From an uncultured Clostridium sp. (GTDB lineage: Bacteria > Bacillota > Clostridia > Lachnospirales > Lachnospiraceae), in NCBI GenBank assembly GCA_900549235.1, contig URNT01000002.1:94844-158843 (forward strand): a stretch of DNA of 64,000 nt. The letters run 5' to 3'. Shown one piece after another: positions 42,817 to 51,632 of the stretch (its first letter is position 1; every line of letters starts with the position of its first letter). The position numbers and the translations under genes were made by a program. The notes under the pieces are model-generated. The model did not search any database. It had not been told where the DNA came from and was given only the letters and a program-made list of their open reading frames with translations.

Positions 42817-42943
42817 AAAAAAGCCACACCCATCCGCACAGGCATGACTTCCTTAGATTCCGCCGGAACTCTCCGGCCTGTTCTGGAACAGACTTTCTCT
42901 GCCCGATGATCCCACTCAGCGCCCCAGGGCGCTGAATGTCTTT
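42817..42943 (-). ncRNA. Structured 5' leader with terminator (candidate attenuator or riboswitch)
   Basis: From the inferred start near 42,940 the RNA can form CAGCGCCC/GGGCGCTG, CTGTTC/GAACAG and GCCGGA/TCCGGC hairpins, then an intrinsic terminator (AGTCATGCC pairing with GGTGTGGCT, U-run at 42817-42822) 50 bases before the binding-protein gene. Such an order suggests regulated read-through. No T-box motif or known riboswitch core is recognised. Confidence 0.5.
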
Positions 42944-42944
42944 T

Positions 42945-42973
42945 AGTATAGCATACCTTCCCGGCTTTTCCAA
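42945..42973 (-). promoter_or_regulatory. Promoter of the ABC operon
   Basis: TTGGAA (42968-42973), 17 bases, TATACT (42945-42950) on the minus strand, just upstream of the structured leader. Confidence 0.65.
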
Positions 42974-43005
42974 TACCTCATTTGTATTTTTATACCGAAA
43001 ACTGC

Positions 43006-43881
43006 TTATTTTTGCTGATTTTGCTGAGCCTGGCGGACCTGTTCCAGATAGGGTTCCATGATCTTGTCGATCACTTCCAGAAATTCCTCATCCGGGGCGA
43101 TCTCATTTCCATCCTCATCCACTTCTACGGCAAAGAGGAAGGTTCTGGCGTCATTGATCTCATAACTGCAGGTTACCAGGGTATAAAGGCTCTTCGCGGG
43201 GGTGCTTACGGTTTCCGCATAGGAGCAGGGGCTGATCATCTCCTGGACAAAGGAGTCAAAGCTTTCCTGGGACACAAACTTTGTCTTGCGGACAATGGGC
43301 TCCGCAGGTCCGTAATAACAGGACACTGCCTTTAAGCGGATCTCACGGTCCGGGGTATAGATGCTGAAATACTGATGCTCCTTAAAATATTCCTCATCCT
43401 TATAGCGGACTACGTCCTTGAACATACTGCCGTTCTTCATATTGTGGCCGTAAAGCACGTTGTTGCGCCCGATAAAATCTCCCTGGCTTTCAAAATCCAG
43501 GTAAATGCTTCCGGCTACGCTTTCATTTCCATTGAAATCATGGTTCAGATAAAAATCATTGTCCTCTCCCTGGACGATGGGGTAGTCGATGTTAGTGCCG
43601 GGAACACGGATCCAGCCAATGGTATCCGGATTCTCCTCCTTCAGCTTATCAAAATCAATGGGAGAAACATAAGGCTCCTCCTCAGGCTCTGTCTCCTGGG
43701 TTTCCGCAGGTGCCTGGGTGGTGTCCTGTACCTCCTCAGCCAGGCTTTCGTACTGCTCCTGGACCTTCTTATCCTGCAGCCACTGCCGGACAGTCATGGT
43801 GCCGCTGACTGCCATAACAAGGATCAGCAGGATAATCAGAAGCCTGCGTCCCGTTCCTCTGTTGTCTCTTTTTCGCTCCAT
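43006..43881 (-). CDS. Class B sortase
   Basis: This 291-residue transpeptidase anchors surface proteins to peptidoglycan. An N-terminal span (RRLLIILLILVMAVSGTMTV) is followed by a Glu/Thr-rich linker and the sortase barrel: GWIRVPGTNIDYPIVQ, LYGHNM with the catalytic His and TLVTCSYEINDARTFLFA with the catalytic Cys and Arg. This is the SrtB pattern. No sorting substrate is seen next to it. Confidence 0.9.
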   Translation of the reverse strand: MERKRDNRGTGRRLLIILLILVMAVSGTMTVRQWLQDKKVQEQYESLAEEVQDTTQAPAETQETEPEEEPYVSPIDFDKLKEENPDTIGWIRVPGTNIDYPIVQGEDNDFYLNHDFNGNESVAGSIYLDFESQGDFIGRNNVLYGHNMKNGSMFKDVVRYKDEEYFKEHQYFSIYTPDREIRLKAVSCYYGPAEPIVRKTKFVSQESFDSFVQEMISPCSYAETVSTPAKSLYTLVTCSYEINDARTFLFAVEVDEDGNEIAPDEEFLEVIDKIMEPYLEQVRQAQQNQQK

Positions 43882-43902
43882 CTGTGCCGGTTCCTTTCTG
43901 TC

Positions 43903-44781
43903 TTATGCCATATGGATTCTGTTTTCTCTGATATCCTCTTTGTTGGTCCAGCCGTCCAGACAGCTTACCGCCTCCTGCATCAGGAGAAGAAGCTCCAGGA
44001 AGCTGCGGAAGCTGACCTGCTGGCGCTTTTCCTTCCAGGTCACGGTTCCCTGCCAGCTGGAATTGCGGCGGAACAACACCCGGATCACGAAGGTAGCCGG
44101 ACCAAAATTCCCGCTTGTCACCTTATAAGTCCTGGGAACGATCAGCTCCGGCATCTGATGCCCTGCCGGAAGGGGATTGATCATGGCTTCGATCTGCTCC
44201 TTCATCTCGAACTCATTTACAAAGGGGCGTCTTTCATATACGGCCGGATGGGACACGTCCCCGCCTATCACATAATGATTATAGTTGTGGACCGTTACCT
44301 CACAGAGCCTCTTTCCAAAGCCGCAGGAATCCCGCTCCTTTTTTGTATCCAGAATATCCTCCAGATGCTCCATCAGATCCATAAAGCTGAGGAATTCATA
44401 GTTTTCCCTGGTCTTAAGATTCATAAGTTCACCCTGCCAGGTGGCAAAATAGCGGTACTTCACATGAAGCCTGAAATCAGCCAGCCGTCCCTGGCGCTCT
44501 CCCTCCGGCCCGTCATGGCTAGGCACCACCGGCTCCTCTGCTTTCTCTCTCTTGCTCCTGTCGTCAAAATTCCTCTTGTTTACGCTTTTCATGGGATAAC
44601 GTATTTTATCAAAGAGCCCCTCCAGCACAACCGCAAACTCGGAAAGACTCCCAAAGGCAATTCCCTCCTCCAGGCTTTCATGGTAGATTCTTCCCTGAAG
44701 GAGCCTGTTTTCAAAGCTGTCCACTGCAACGTGTACGAATCTGTAGGAATTGGGCAGGGCCCCTGCTCTGGCTACCAGCAT
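43903..44781 (-). CDS. Conserved hypothetical protein, two-part soluble protein
   Basis: This 292-residue protein has no signal peptide or membrane span. The N-terminal part (FENRLLQGRIYHESLEEGIAF...) and the C-terminal part (YFATWQGELMNLKTRENYEF; SFRSFLELLLLMQEAVS) each read like a beta-barrel followed by a FxSFxELLxxM helix, so it may be a tandem duplication. I do not recognise the family. It lies between sortase B and a divergent SARP-type regulator. Confidence 0.6.
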   Translation of the reverse strand: MLVARAGALPNSYRFVHVAVDSFENRLLQGRIYHESLEEGIAFGSLSEFAVVLEGLFDKIRYPMKSVNKRNFDDRSKREKAEEPVVPSHDGPEGERQGRLADFRLHVKYRYFATWQGELMNLKTRENYEFLSFMDLMEHLEDILDTKKERDSCGFGKRLCEVTVHNYNHYVIGGDVSHPAVYERRPFVNEFEMKEQIEAMINPLPAGHQMPELIVPRTYKVTSGNFGPATFVIRVLFRRNSSWQGTVTWKEKRQQVSFRSFLELLLLMQEAVSCLDGWTNKEDIRENRIHMA

Positions 44782-44895
44782 ATCTTCACCTTCTTTTCTT
44801 CTTGTTTTTGAACATACTTTGTTTATAGTATATCAGTTAATGGTTACATTTTGGTTACAAATTCGGTTGTTTTTGCAACTTTTTCCGGCTTTTAC

Positions 44896-44924
44896 TGGAC
44901 TTTTTCCTTTTTGATATGTATACT
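44896..44924 (+). promoter_or_regulatory. Promoter of the SARP-type gene
   Basis: TGGACT (44896-44901), 17-base spacer, TATACT (44919-44924). The divergent region is bracketed by ACATACTTT (44812-44820) and its inverse AAAGTATGT (44935-44943), possible binding sites. Confidence 0.5.
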
Positions 44925-44962
44925 TAAATTTAAGAAAGTATGTCTGTAAAGGAGAGCACCCC

Positions 44963-46198
44963 ATGAAGCCATCTGTTGTTGAAGAAAAACCTTCTATCTG
45001 CGTACGAACCCTGGGCGGTTTTTCCATCTCTGCAGGAGACAGGGAGATAAGCGACAGCAGCAAGCAATCCAAAAAGCCCTGGTGTCTGTTAGAATATCTG
45101 GTGGTATTCCAGAAAAAGGATATAAGCACCAACGAACTGATCGAGGTCATATGGGCCGAGGATCCCGGTGTCAATCCGGGCGGTGCCTTAAAGACCCTTA
45201 TGTTCCGCTCCCGCAAGCTTCTTGAACCCCTGGGAATCCCTCCCCAGAAGCTTCTGGTGCAGCAGAGGGGCTCCTATGCATGGACCCAGGAATATCCCAC
45301 CACCCTTGATATTGACACGTTTGAAGCTATCTGCAGCCAAGTGCTGGCCTCTGAGACAGCGGATGAGGACACAGCACTTTCCCTGTGCCTGGAAGGCCTG
45401 GAACTTTACAAGGGTGATTTTCTCCCTAAATCCGAGTATGAGTCCTGGGTGATCCCCATCAGCGCCTATTACCATTCCCTTTACCAGAAACTGGTATATA
45501 AGACCATCGAGCTTCTGTTAAAAAAGGAGAATTATACAAGGATCACCTCTGTCTGCCAGACTGCCGTATCCATCGAGCCCTTTGACGAGGAATTTCATTA
45601 CCATCTGGTGTACTCCCTTTATAAGGACGGCCACACCAGTCAGGCTATTGAAGAATATAACCACACCATGGATCTGTTCTACAATGAATTTTCCATTTCC
45701 CCCTCGGACCATTTTAAGGAGCTGTATAAGACCATACGGACCAAGGAGCAGGGCATCAACACCAACCTGGACGCGATCCAGGATATGCTGCGTGAGGATG
45801 CCTCCAGAGGAGCATTTTACTGCGAATACCCTGTATTCCATGATCTGTTCCAATTAGAGTGCCGGGCCATCGAGCGTACCGGTGATTCCATCTATCTATG
45901 CCTTTTAACCGTTACGGATCTGGAGAGACAGGTGCCTAAGCTGTCCTTTCTCAATAAAGCCATAGAGCATCTGGATCAGGCGATCCACGATTCCCTGCGG
46001 TGCAGCGACGTATATACCCGCTTCAGCATCAGCCAGTATCTGATCCTGCTGCCTACAGTTACCGCTGAAAAAGGCGAGATGGTATTAAAGCGGATCATCA
46101 CCAACTTCCGCAAGCTCTATAACCGGAAGGATCTTCTGGTGGAATATAAACTGCAGCCCATTCTTCCCTGGAAAAGAAAAAAGCCAGAGGATGACTGA
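44963..46198 (+). CDS. SARP-like regulator: winged helix + BTAD + degenerate GGDEF-like domain
   Basis: This 411-residue protein begins with an OmpR-type winged helix (RTLGGFSISAGDREISDSSK to LDIDTFEAICS, about residues 12-115), then a helical BTAD/TPR region (about 125-270) as in Streptomyces SARP activators. The last 130 residues (YCEYPVFHDLFQLECRAIER; SLRCSDVYTRFSISQYLILLP; VLKRIITNFRKLYN) resemble a diguanylate-cyclase fold that has lost the GGDEF signature. It is probably a transcription regulator for the divergent unknown gene and sortase. Confidence 0.75.
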   Translation: MKPSVVEEKPSICVRTLGGFSISAGDREISDSSKQSKKPWCLLEYLVVFQKKDISTNELIEVIWAEDPGVNPGGALKTLMFRSRKLLEPLGIPPQKLLVQQRGSYAWTQEYPTTLDIDTFEAICSQVLASETADEDTALSLCLEGLELYKGDFLPKSEYESWVIPISAYYHSLYQKLVYKTIELLLKKENYTRITSVCQTAVSIEPFDEEFHYHLVYSLYKDGHTSQAIEEYNHTMDLFYNEFSISPSDHFKELYKTIRTKEQGINTNLDAIQDMLREDASRGAFYCEYPVFHDLFQLECRAIERTGDSIYLCLLTVTDLERQVPKLSFLNKAIEHLDQAIHDSLRCSDVYTRFSISQYLILLPTVTAEKGEMVLKRIITNFRKLYNRKDLLVEYKLQPILPWKRKKPEDD

Positions 46199-46203
46199 AA
46201 TCT

Positions 46204-46241
46204 AAAGCTGCCGGTTTCCTCACAGGGCCGGCAGCTTTTTT
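46204..46241 (+). terminator. Terminator of the SARP-type gene
   Basis: AAAGCTGCCGG (46204-46214) and CCGGCAGCTTTTTT (46228-46241) form a strong stem with a U-run. Confidence 0.85.
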
Positions 46242-46256
46242 GCACTCTCACAGGCG

Positions 46257-47612
46257 TCACCCCACTCCAAAGAGCCGTTTCAGTTCTTTCATCACATGGC
46301 GGTAGGCCGGGATCAGGAACAGATCCGCCGCTACCCAGGCTACCGGACTTGCGAAGCATACAGCAATATAGCCGAATACCGGCACCAGGCAGAAGCCCAC
46401 TACAGAACGGGCAATCATTTCAAATACGCCGGCCAGGATCGCCAGCTTGGAATATCCCAGTCCCTGGATCATAAAGCGGACTGTATTGACAAAGACCAGA
46501 GGAATGTAAAAGGCGGCATTTGCTACCAGGAAGGTCTGGGTATTGGCGAGTATCTCCGTTTCTCCCGCATCTACAAACATCAGGGCGATCCACTGTCCCG
46601 CCGCCCACAAAAAAGCTAGGGCAGCCAGAGCGTAGACGCAGCCGATCACAGAGCCCAGCTTCAGGCCCTGGTGGACACGGTCCAGCTTTTTCGCCCCTAC
46701 ATTCTGGCCGCCGTAGGTGGCCATGGTGGAGCCCAGGGCATCAAAGGGGCAGCAGAAAAACATGGAAATCTTGGAGCCTGCGGTAACGGCTGCCACCGCC
46801 ATGGAGCCAAGAGTATTTACAGCTGCCTGAAGGATCACGCTTCCGATGGCGGTAATGGAATACTGAAGCCCCATGGGGATTCCCATGCCGCAGAGATTCT
46901 TCATATACCCCTTATCCGGCTTCCACTCGTCTTCCTTCATTTTTAAAATGGTAAACTTCCTGCGCATATAAATCAGGCAGAGGATACCAGATACCGCCTG
47001 GGAAATAATGGTGGCCCAGGCCGCTCCCTCTACCCCCATCCCCAGTCCCAGGATCGTAAAGAAATCAAGGACTACATTCAGAACGGAGGAAAACAGCAGG
47101 AATAAAAGAGGGGTGGTGCTGTCTCCCATGGAGCGGATGGTACAGGATAAGAGGTTGTAAAGGTAGGTGGCCGGGATCCCCAGGAAGATTACAAAGATAT
47201 AGGCATAAGCCCCATCCAGAATGTCCTCCGGCGTCCGCATCCAGACCAGGATCTGACGGCACAGGATGCAGACAGAAATGGTCATGACAATGGAAAAGAT
47301 CAGGGCCAGCCAGCCGCCATTGGCCACATATTTTCTCAGGGCATGATCATTTTTCTCACCGAATTTCTGAGCCACAGGTATGGCAAAGCCGCTGCATACG
47401 CCGGTACAGAAGCCGATGATCATAAAGTTAATGGAACTGGTGGCCCCTACGGAAGCCAGGGCTGACACGCCCAGGCACTTGCCTACAATGATGGTATCCG
47501 CCATATTGTAGAGCTGCTGAAACAGTAATCCCCCAAGCATAGGAATAAAAAAGCCCAGGATCAGCTTCAGAGGCGATCCCTCTGTCATATCTTTTGTTAC
47601 ACTTTTTGCCAT
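46257..47612 (-). CDS. MATE-family efflux protein
   Basis: This 451-residue 12-span antiporter starts MAKSVTKDMTEGSPLKLIL; the second ATG at 47612 has the better GAGGG spacing. MATE landmarks: PMLGGLLFQQLYNMADTIIVGKCLG and VLNVVLDFFTILGLGMGVEGAAWATIISQ. It is one of three MATE genes in this window and shares no operon with a regulator here. Confidence 0.9.
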   Translation of the reverse strand: MAKSVTKDMTEGSPLKLILGFFIPMLGGLLFQQLYNMADTIIVGKCLGVSALASVGATSSINFMIIGFCTGVCSGFAIPVAQKFGEKNDHALRKYVANGGWLALIFSIVMTISVCILCRQILVWMRTPEDILDGAYAYIFVIFLGIPATYLYNLLSCTIRSMGDSTTPLLFLLFSSVLNVVLDFFTILGLGMGVEGAAWATIISQAVSGILCLIYMRRKFTILKMKEDEWKPDKGYMKNLCGMGIPMGLQYSITAIGSVILQAAVNTLGSMAVAAVTAGSKISMFFCCPFDALGSTMATYGGQNVGAKKLDRVHQGLKLGSVIGCVYALAALAFLWAAGQWIALMFVDAGETEILANTQTFLVANAAFYIPLVFVNTVRFMIQGLGYSKLAILAGVFEMIARSVVGFCLVPVFGYIAVCFASPVAWVAADLFLIPAYRHVMKELKRLFGVG

Positions 47613-47731
47613 AGCCATTCCCTCACATATGATTTCATTTATCTCAATAATTTACTATGCCAGGGCTGTCTTTGCAAGTAGAAATTTGAGCATTTTCAGA
47701 GGGCGGGGCTGTTACATTTTACAAGGGCCGC

Positions 47732-49144
47732 TTATGCGCCGTGGCAGATCACCGGTATTCCTTTATACACAAACTCATAAAGGGCTGGCACCTGGGCGGG
47801 CGGAAGGTTGACGCAGCCGTGGCTTCCACTGGTCTGATAAATGGTTCCGCCGAATTTATTTCTCCAGGCAGCGTCATGAAGTCCGATGCCGCCGTTAAAG
47901 GGCATCCAGTAATCCACATGGCTCTCATATTCGTAGGTGCCATCCGCCTTCTTGGCTCCCCTGAGGATCCGGTCCTTTTCCTTATAGGTAAGACTGTAGA
48001 TACCGGGAGGGGTTGTATAATTTTTAGAAATATTGCCGGTTACACAGGGGGCATCCCATACCAGGGCGCCGTCCTTAAAGGCATAGACGTGCTGGCCTAT
48101 CAGATCCACCTCTACATAGGTGGTCCCCCAGTCGCTGCCGGTTCTGGAAGCAGCTTCTAAGGCATACAGCGGTTCCCGCTCCTTCACCTTCTCGGAAGGG
48201 CCCTCTGCCAGCAGGGCCAGAAGGGCCTGGGACTCTCCCGCCACATCGATCTTCCAGCCGTAAGGACCAGTAAGGGCCACATCCGCTCCCAATGCCGTAT
48301 GGAAGGTACGGGTGGTTCCGGCTGTATCATAGACCGCCGCAAGCCCCTGTATATAAGCGGCTGCCTTTTCCTGGTCAAATACAGCCTTTCCGTCCGTGCT
48401 CCCTGTGATCCAGGAACAGATCGTACCGCCGTCCAGCACCTCGCTCTGGTCTCCAAACAGATAGCGGACGCTCATAGTCCGATAGCCATTCATGGTGTCG
48501 CAGAGCTTTTTTATCTCTTCGCTGGTCTCCCAGACCTGAACCTGACGGTAGCAGCCGGCACTGTCAAGATCCACGGAGGTGCTGCCGGTCTTTACTGCCT
48601 CGGTGATCAGGGCCTTCGTCTTTTCCAGATCCAGGTCATTGCCCTGGACAGCTGGGATAATGGTATATGCCTCCCCCTCCCGGTAGTCGGATATGCGGGC
48701 ATCTGAGGTAGTGATAATACCGGAGCCGCTAAGGCAGGGCAGTCCCTGGATCACGGCTGACAGCTTTTCTTCATTATAAGAAGCGGTCATAGTAAGGCTG
48801 TGGGCGTTGTCCGCTGACGGTCCCGCGTTTCTCCCGGACGCATTCTGAGCCTCTAAAATAGCAGCCAGCCCCGCAGGCACTGCCACCTTATAATCAATAT
48901 CCGTTCCCTTAATGGTATCGGAGGCGCCGTCCCGCCCCTTAATGGAAAGCTGATACTCTCCGGCATAAAAGCCCTCGATCTGAGCGGCTGCCTCATCTAC
49001 AGTCATATTTCCGATCCCGATGCCATTAACCCGGGTGCCGGGGACAAAGCGGCTGGTATCCACCCCCTCATCTGCATAGGCGGGAGATGCCAGGACAATG
49101 GCTGCCGCTGCCATGGCAGCCAGAAATGTATGGATCTTCTTCAT
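47732..49144 (-). CDS. Secreted L,D-transpeptidase with VanW/PG-binding-type N-terminal domains
   Basis: This 470-residue exported enzyme makes 3-3 peptidoglycan cross-links. A signal peptide (MKKIHTFLAAMAAAAIVLAS) is followed by the RVNGIGIGNMTVDEAAAQI type PG-binding_4 domain, a second copy and the YkuD domain at the C-terminus with IGLHDA (His) and TSGSHGCVNLPP (catalytic Cys). ATG 49144 follows AGGAGG. Clostridia of this group often rely on such enzymes for cross-linking. Confidence 0.9.
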   Translation of the reverse strand: MKKIHTFLAAMAAAAIVLASPAYADEGVDTSRFVPGTRVNGIGIGNMTVDEAAAQIEGFYAGEYQLSIKGRDGASDTIKGTDIDYKVAVPAGLAAILEAQNASGRNAGPSADNAHSLTMTASYNEEKLSAVIQGLPCLSGSGIITTSDARISDYREGEAYTIIPAVQGNDLDLEKTKALITEAVKTGSTSVDLDSAGCYRQVQVWETSEEIKKLCDTMNGYRTMSVRYLFGDQSEVLDGGTICSWITGSTDGKAVFDQEKAAAYIQGLAAVYDTAGTTRTFHTALGADVALTGPYGWKIDVAGESQALLALLAEGPSEKVKEREPLYALEAASRTGSDWGTTYVEVDLIGQHVYAFKDGALVWDAPCVTGNISKNYTTPPGIYSLTYKEKDRILRGAKKADGTYEYESHVDYWMPFNGGIGLHDAAWRNKFGGTIYQTSGSHGCVNLPPAQVPALYEFVYKGIPVICHGA

Positions 49145-49170
49145 TCTTTCCTCCTGTCTCAATCCTCAAA

Positions 49171-49207
49171 AATCCAAAAGGAACCTGTCCCATTTCGGGA
49201 CAGATCC
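49171..49207 (-). terminator. Terminator of the cyclophilin gene
   Basis: CTGTCCC and GGGACAG form a stem; the minus strand continues into TTCCTTTTGGATTTTT. Located between the cyclophilin and transpeptidase genes. Confidence 0.6.
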
Positions 49208-49215
49208 CCCTGTCA

Positions 49216-49884
49216 TCAGTCAATTACCTTAATGCTCTCGATCACCGGCTGGTTTTCCTTTGCCACGGTTCCGTTATTGTCCTCTACAGCCACAGCCTCA
49301 CAAATAGCATCTACTACCTCCATTCCCTCTGTCACATAGCCAAAGCAGGCATACTGGCCGTCCAGATAGGTGCTGTCCTCATGTACAATAAAAAACTGGG
49401 AGCTGGCGCTGTCCATATTCTGGGAACGAGCCATAGAAATAGCTCCTCTTTTGTGACTTAAGGGATTCTCTACGCCGTTAGCTGAAAATTCGCCCTTGAT
49501 CTCATCCTCTGAGCCTCCCATCCCGTTGCCAAGAGGATCTCCGCCCTGGATCATAAAACCGCTGATAATGCGGTGGAAGGTAAGGCCGTCATAAAAGCCT
49601 TCCCCTGCCAGCTTTAAAAAGTTTGCGGTGCTGATAGGAGCATTGTCCCCGTCAAGCTCTGCGGTAATAGTTCCGTAATCTTTCACTGTAATCTCTACAT
49701 GGTGCTTACCTGCCGCCGCCTCAAGGTCAAGGGGCTGGGTCTCTGCTGCTGTAGTCTCCGGAGCGGTGCTCTCTGTCTTTGCTGCTTCCTTTGTACTTGA
49801 CTCCGCTGTACTGTCCTGGCTGCAGCCCGCCAGAAGGGATACTGCCATCAGGGCTGCCATGCAGATGCTGGTCCATTTCTTCAT
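49216..49884 (-). CDS. Lipoprotein peptidyl-prolyl cis-trans isomerase (cyclophilin)
   Basis: This 222-residue protein has a lipoprotein signal (LLAGCSQDS), a Ser/Thr/Glu linker and a cyclophilin domain: ANFLKLAGEGFYDGLTFHRIISGFMIQGGDP, GAISMARSQNMDSASSQFFI. It folds exported proteins at the membrane surface. ATG follows AGAGGAAG. Confidence 0.92.
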   Translation of the reverse strand: MKKWTSICMAALMAVSLLAGCSQDSTAESSTKEAAKTESTAPETTAAETQPLDLEAAAGKHHVEITVKDYGTITAELDGDNAPISTANFLKLAGEGFYDGLTFHRIISGFMIQGGDPLGNGMGGSEDEIKGEFSANGVENPLSHKRGAISMARSQNMDSASSQFFIVHEDSTYLDGQYACFGYVTEGMEVVDAICEAVAVEDNNGTVAKENQPVIESIKVID

Positions 49885-50001
49885 TCTTTGCTTCCTCTCT
49901 TTAATAAGGGCATAGCCCTTTTCTCCGACATCACTGCCAAGGCCTATTGTACCCCGAAATGGACATAAGGTAAAGTCTTTTAAGAGAACCGTAAAGAAAT
50001 T

Positions 50002-50787
50002 TTATACTTCTATCCTAAATCCATGATCCAGAGGGCCGCTCCCCTTTCCCAGATCCAGCATAGCCTCCAGCGCCCCTGACAGATACTCCTTGGCCGCCTT
50101 TACCGCCTCCTCAAGCTCCATGCCTCTGGCCAGATTGGAGGCAATAGCACTTGAAAGGGTGCAGCCGGTGCCGTGTGTGTTGGGATTTTGGATCCGGCGG
50201 CCCTTAAACCAGCCCAGATTCCCCTGACTGTAGAGAAGATCATTGGCATCGTTAAGCTGGTGTCCTCCTTTTAAAAGAACATTGCAGCCATAGGCCCGCC
50301 CGATGGCCTCTGCCGCCTGCTCCATATCCTCCGGTGAAAAAATCTTCCTGCCGGATAAAACGCAGGCCTCCGGGATATTGGGGGTAATCAGGGATGCCAG
50401 AGGAAACAGCTCCTCCTTTAAGGCCTCTGCCCCATCCTCTGCCATGAGTCTGGAGCCGCTGGTGGATACCATCACTGGATCCACTACAATATTGACAGCC
50501 CCGTATTCCCTTAATTTCTTCCCGATCACCCGGATCAGGGGCGCCGACGATACCATGCCGATCTTTACCGCGTCAGGGAAAATATCTGTAAACACCGCGT
50601 CCAGCTGGGCGCCCAGAAACTCCGGCGTCACTTCCATGATCCCGGTTACTCCTGTGGTATTCTGGGCGGTAAGGGCCGTCACTGCGCTCATGGCATATAC
50701 ATGATGGGCCAGCATGGTCTTTATATCCGCCTGAATGCCGGCTCCTCCGCTGCAGTCGCTGCCGGCTATGGTTAATGCTGTTTTCAA
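50002..50787 (-). CDS. thiD: Hydroxymethylpyrimidine/phosphomethylpyrimidine kinase
   Basis: This 261-residue ribokinase-fold enzyme phosphorylates HMP and HMP-P for thiamine synthesis or salvage. Landmarks: TIAGSDCSGGAGIQADIKTM, VKIGMVSS, VVDPVMVSTSG, TPNIPEA and NPNTHGTGCTLSSAIA (catalytic Asp position is replaced by TGC context in NTHGTGC, as in ThiD). TTG start after AGGAGG, overlapping the sirtuin stop by 4 bases. No other thi gene is present here. Confidence 0.9.
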   Translation of the reverse strand: MKTALTIAGSDCSGGAGIQADIKTMLAHHVYAMSAVTALTAQNTTGVTGIMEVTPEFLGAQLDAVFTDIFPDAVKIGMVSSAPLIRVIGKKLREYGAVNIVVDPVMVSTSGSRLMAEDGAEALKEELFPLASLITPNIPEACVLSGRKIFSPEDMEQAAEAIGRAYGCNVLLKGGHQLNDANDLLYSQGNLGWFKGRRIQNPNTHGTGCTLSSAIASNLARGMELEEAVKAAKEYLSGALEAMLDLGKGSGPLDHGFRIEV

Positions 50788-51527
50788 TGCTCTATCCTCC
50801 TATAGCAATATGGAAGTATATTTTTCGGATCATCCAGGATCACCAGAGATGCCTCCCTGTCCAGATAATGCTCCTGCTTATGTATGATCACCAGATTTCT
50901 CCCATTAAAATACTTGATATACTGACGGAATACCTCTGAGGCAAGGGTTGTCCCCAACAAAAGCAGGGTGTCAGACCTTGACACCTCCTCTGCGGTCCGG
51001 GTCATTTTCTGGCTGTCCACCATTTCTCCAAAAAGAGAGATCAAGGGACGGACTGGCACGTTGCAGGACTCACAGAGGGGCACCCGCTCAGACTCTAACA
51101 TATACGAAACCGGATACATCCGCTTGCATTGAGGACACTGGTTGTCATAGATGCTGCCGTGAAGGTTTACCACATTTTTACAGCCGCCCCGCTCGAGCAG
51201 ACTGTAGATGTTGCTGTCAATGGCGCACTGCAGCTTCCCGGCCCCTTCCAGAGCCGCCAGGGCCGTCCCCGAGGCCGTATCATCCGGCACATGGCGCAGC
51301 ATCTCATTTTTATAAAACTCAAAAAACTGGTCCGGGCGGGTATTGTAAAATGCGCTGGTATAAAGCTCCTCTGCTCCATAACCATAGCGTTCCTCGATCT
51401 CATAGGCCTTATCCTGCTTCTTGATCCCGATAAATCCGCCCTCCTCCATCATGCCAGAGCCGCATAAGGCTGTAGTATAGGTGCTTTCGTCCAGAATCTG
51501 GTGTAATTGTGCAGCTTTATCATTCAT
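50784..51527 (-). CDS. Divergent Sir2-family protein
   Basis: This 247-residue protein has a sirtuin-like core with a Cys4 zinc site (CPQCKRMYPV...CESCN) and the catalytic-type His in VVNLHGSIYDN. Canonical NAD-pocket motifs are changed: GAGxSxxSGIPDFR reads CGSGMMEEGGFIGI, and TQNID reads IDSNIYSLL. The C-terminal LLLLGTTLASEV is the usual Rossmann strand. It may bind NAD or ADP-ribose differently from deacetylases. It is coupled to thiD. ATG 51527 follows GGGAGG. Confidence 0.8.
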   Translation of the reverse strand: MNDKAAQLHQILDESTYTTALCGSGMMEEGGFIGIKKQDKAYEIEERYGYGAEELYTSAFYNTRPDQFFEFYKNEMLRHVPDDTASGTALAALEGAGKLQCAIDSNIYSLLERGGCKNVVNLHGSIYDNQCPQCKRMYPVSYMLESERVPLCESCNVPVRPLISLFGEMVDSQKMTRTAEEVSRSDTLLLLGTTLASEVFRQYIKYFNGRNLVIIHKQEHYLDREASLVILDDPKNILPYCYRRIEH

Positions 51528-51632
51528 AGCAATGCCTCCCTTCCTTTTATTATCATTATTATACAATTAAATGGAGGAAATTACCAGATAATAATGGGTG
51601 TTGGGGAAAATGCAGCTTCATCAATCCGCCTC

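Noticed and set aside
42817..42943. T-box leader before the ABC operon
   Set aside because: No T-box antiterminator core or specifier-loop layout is visible.
43375..44811. 478-residue plus-strand frame
   Set aside because: It spans two well-supported minus-strand genes (sortase B and its neighbour); composition is that of a shadow frame.
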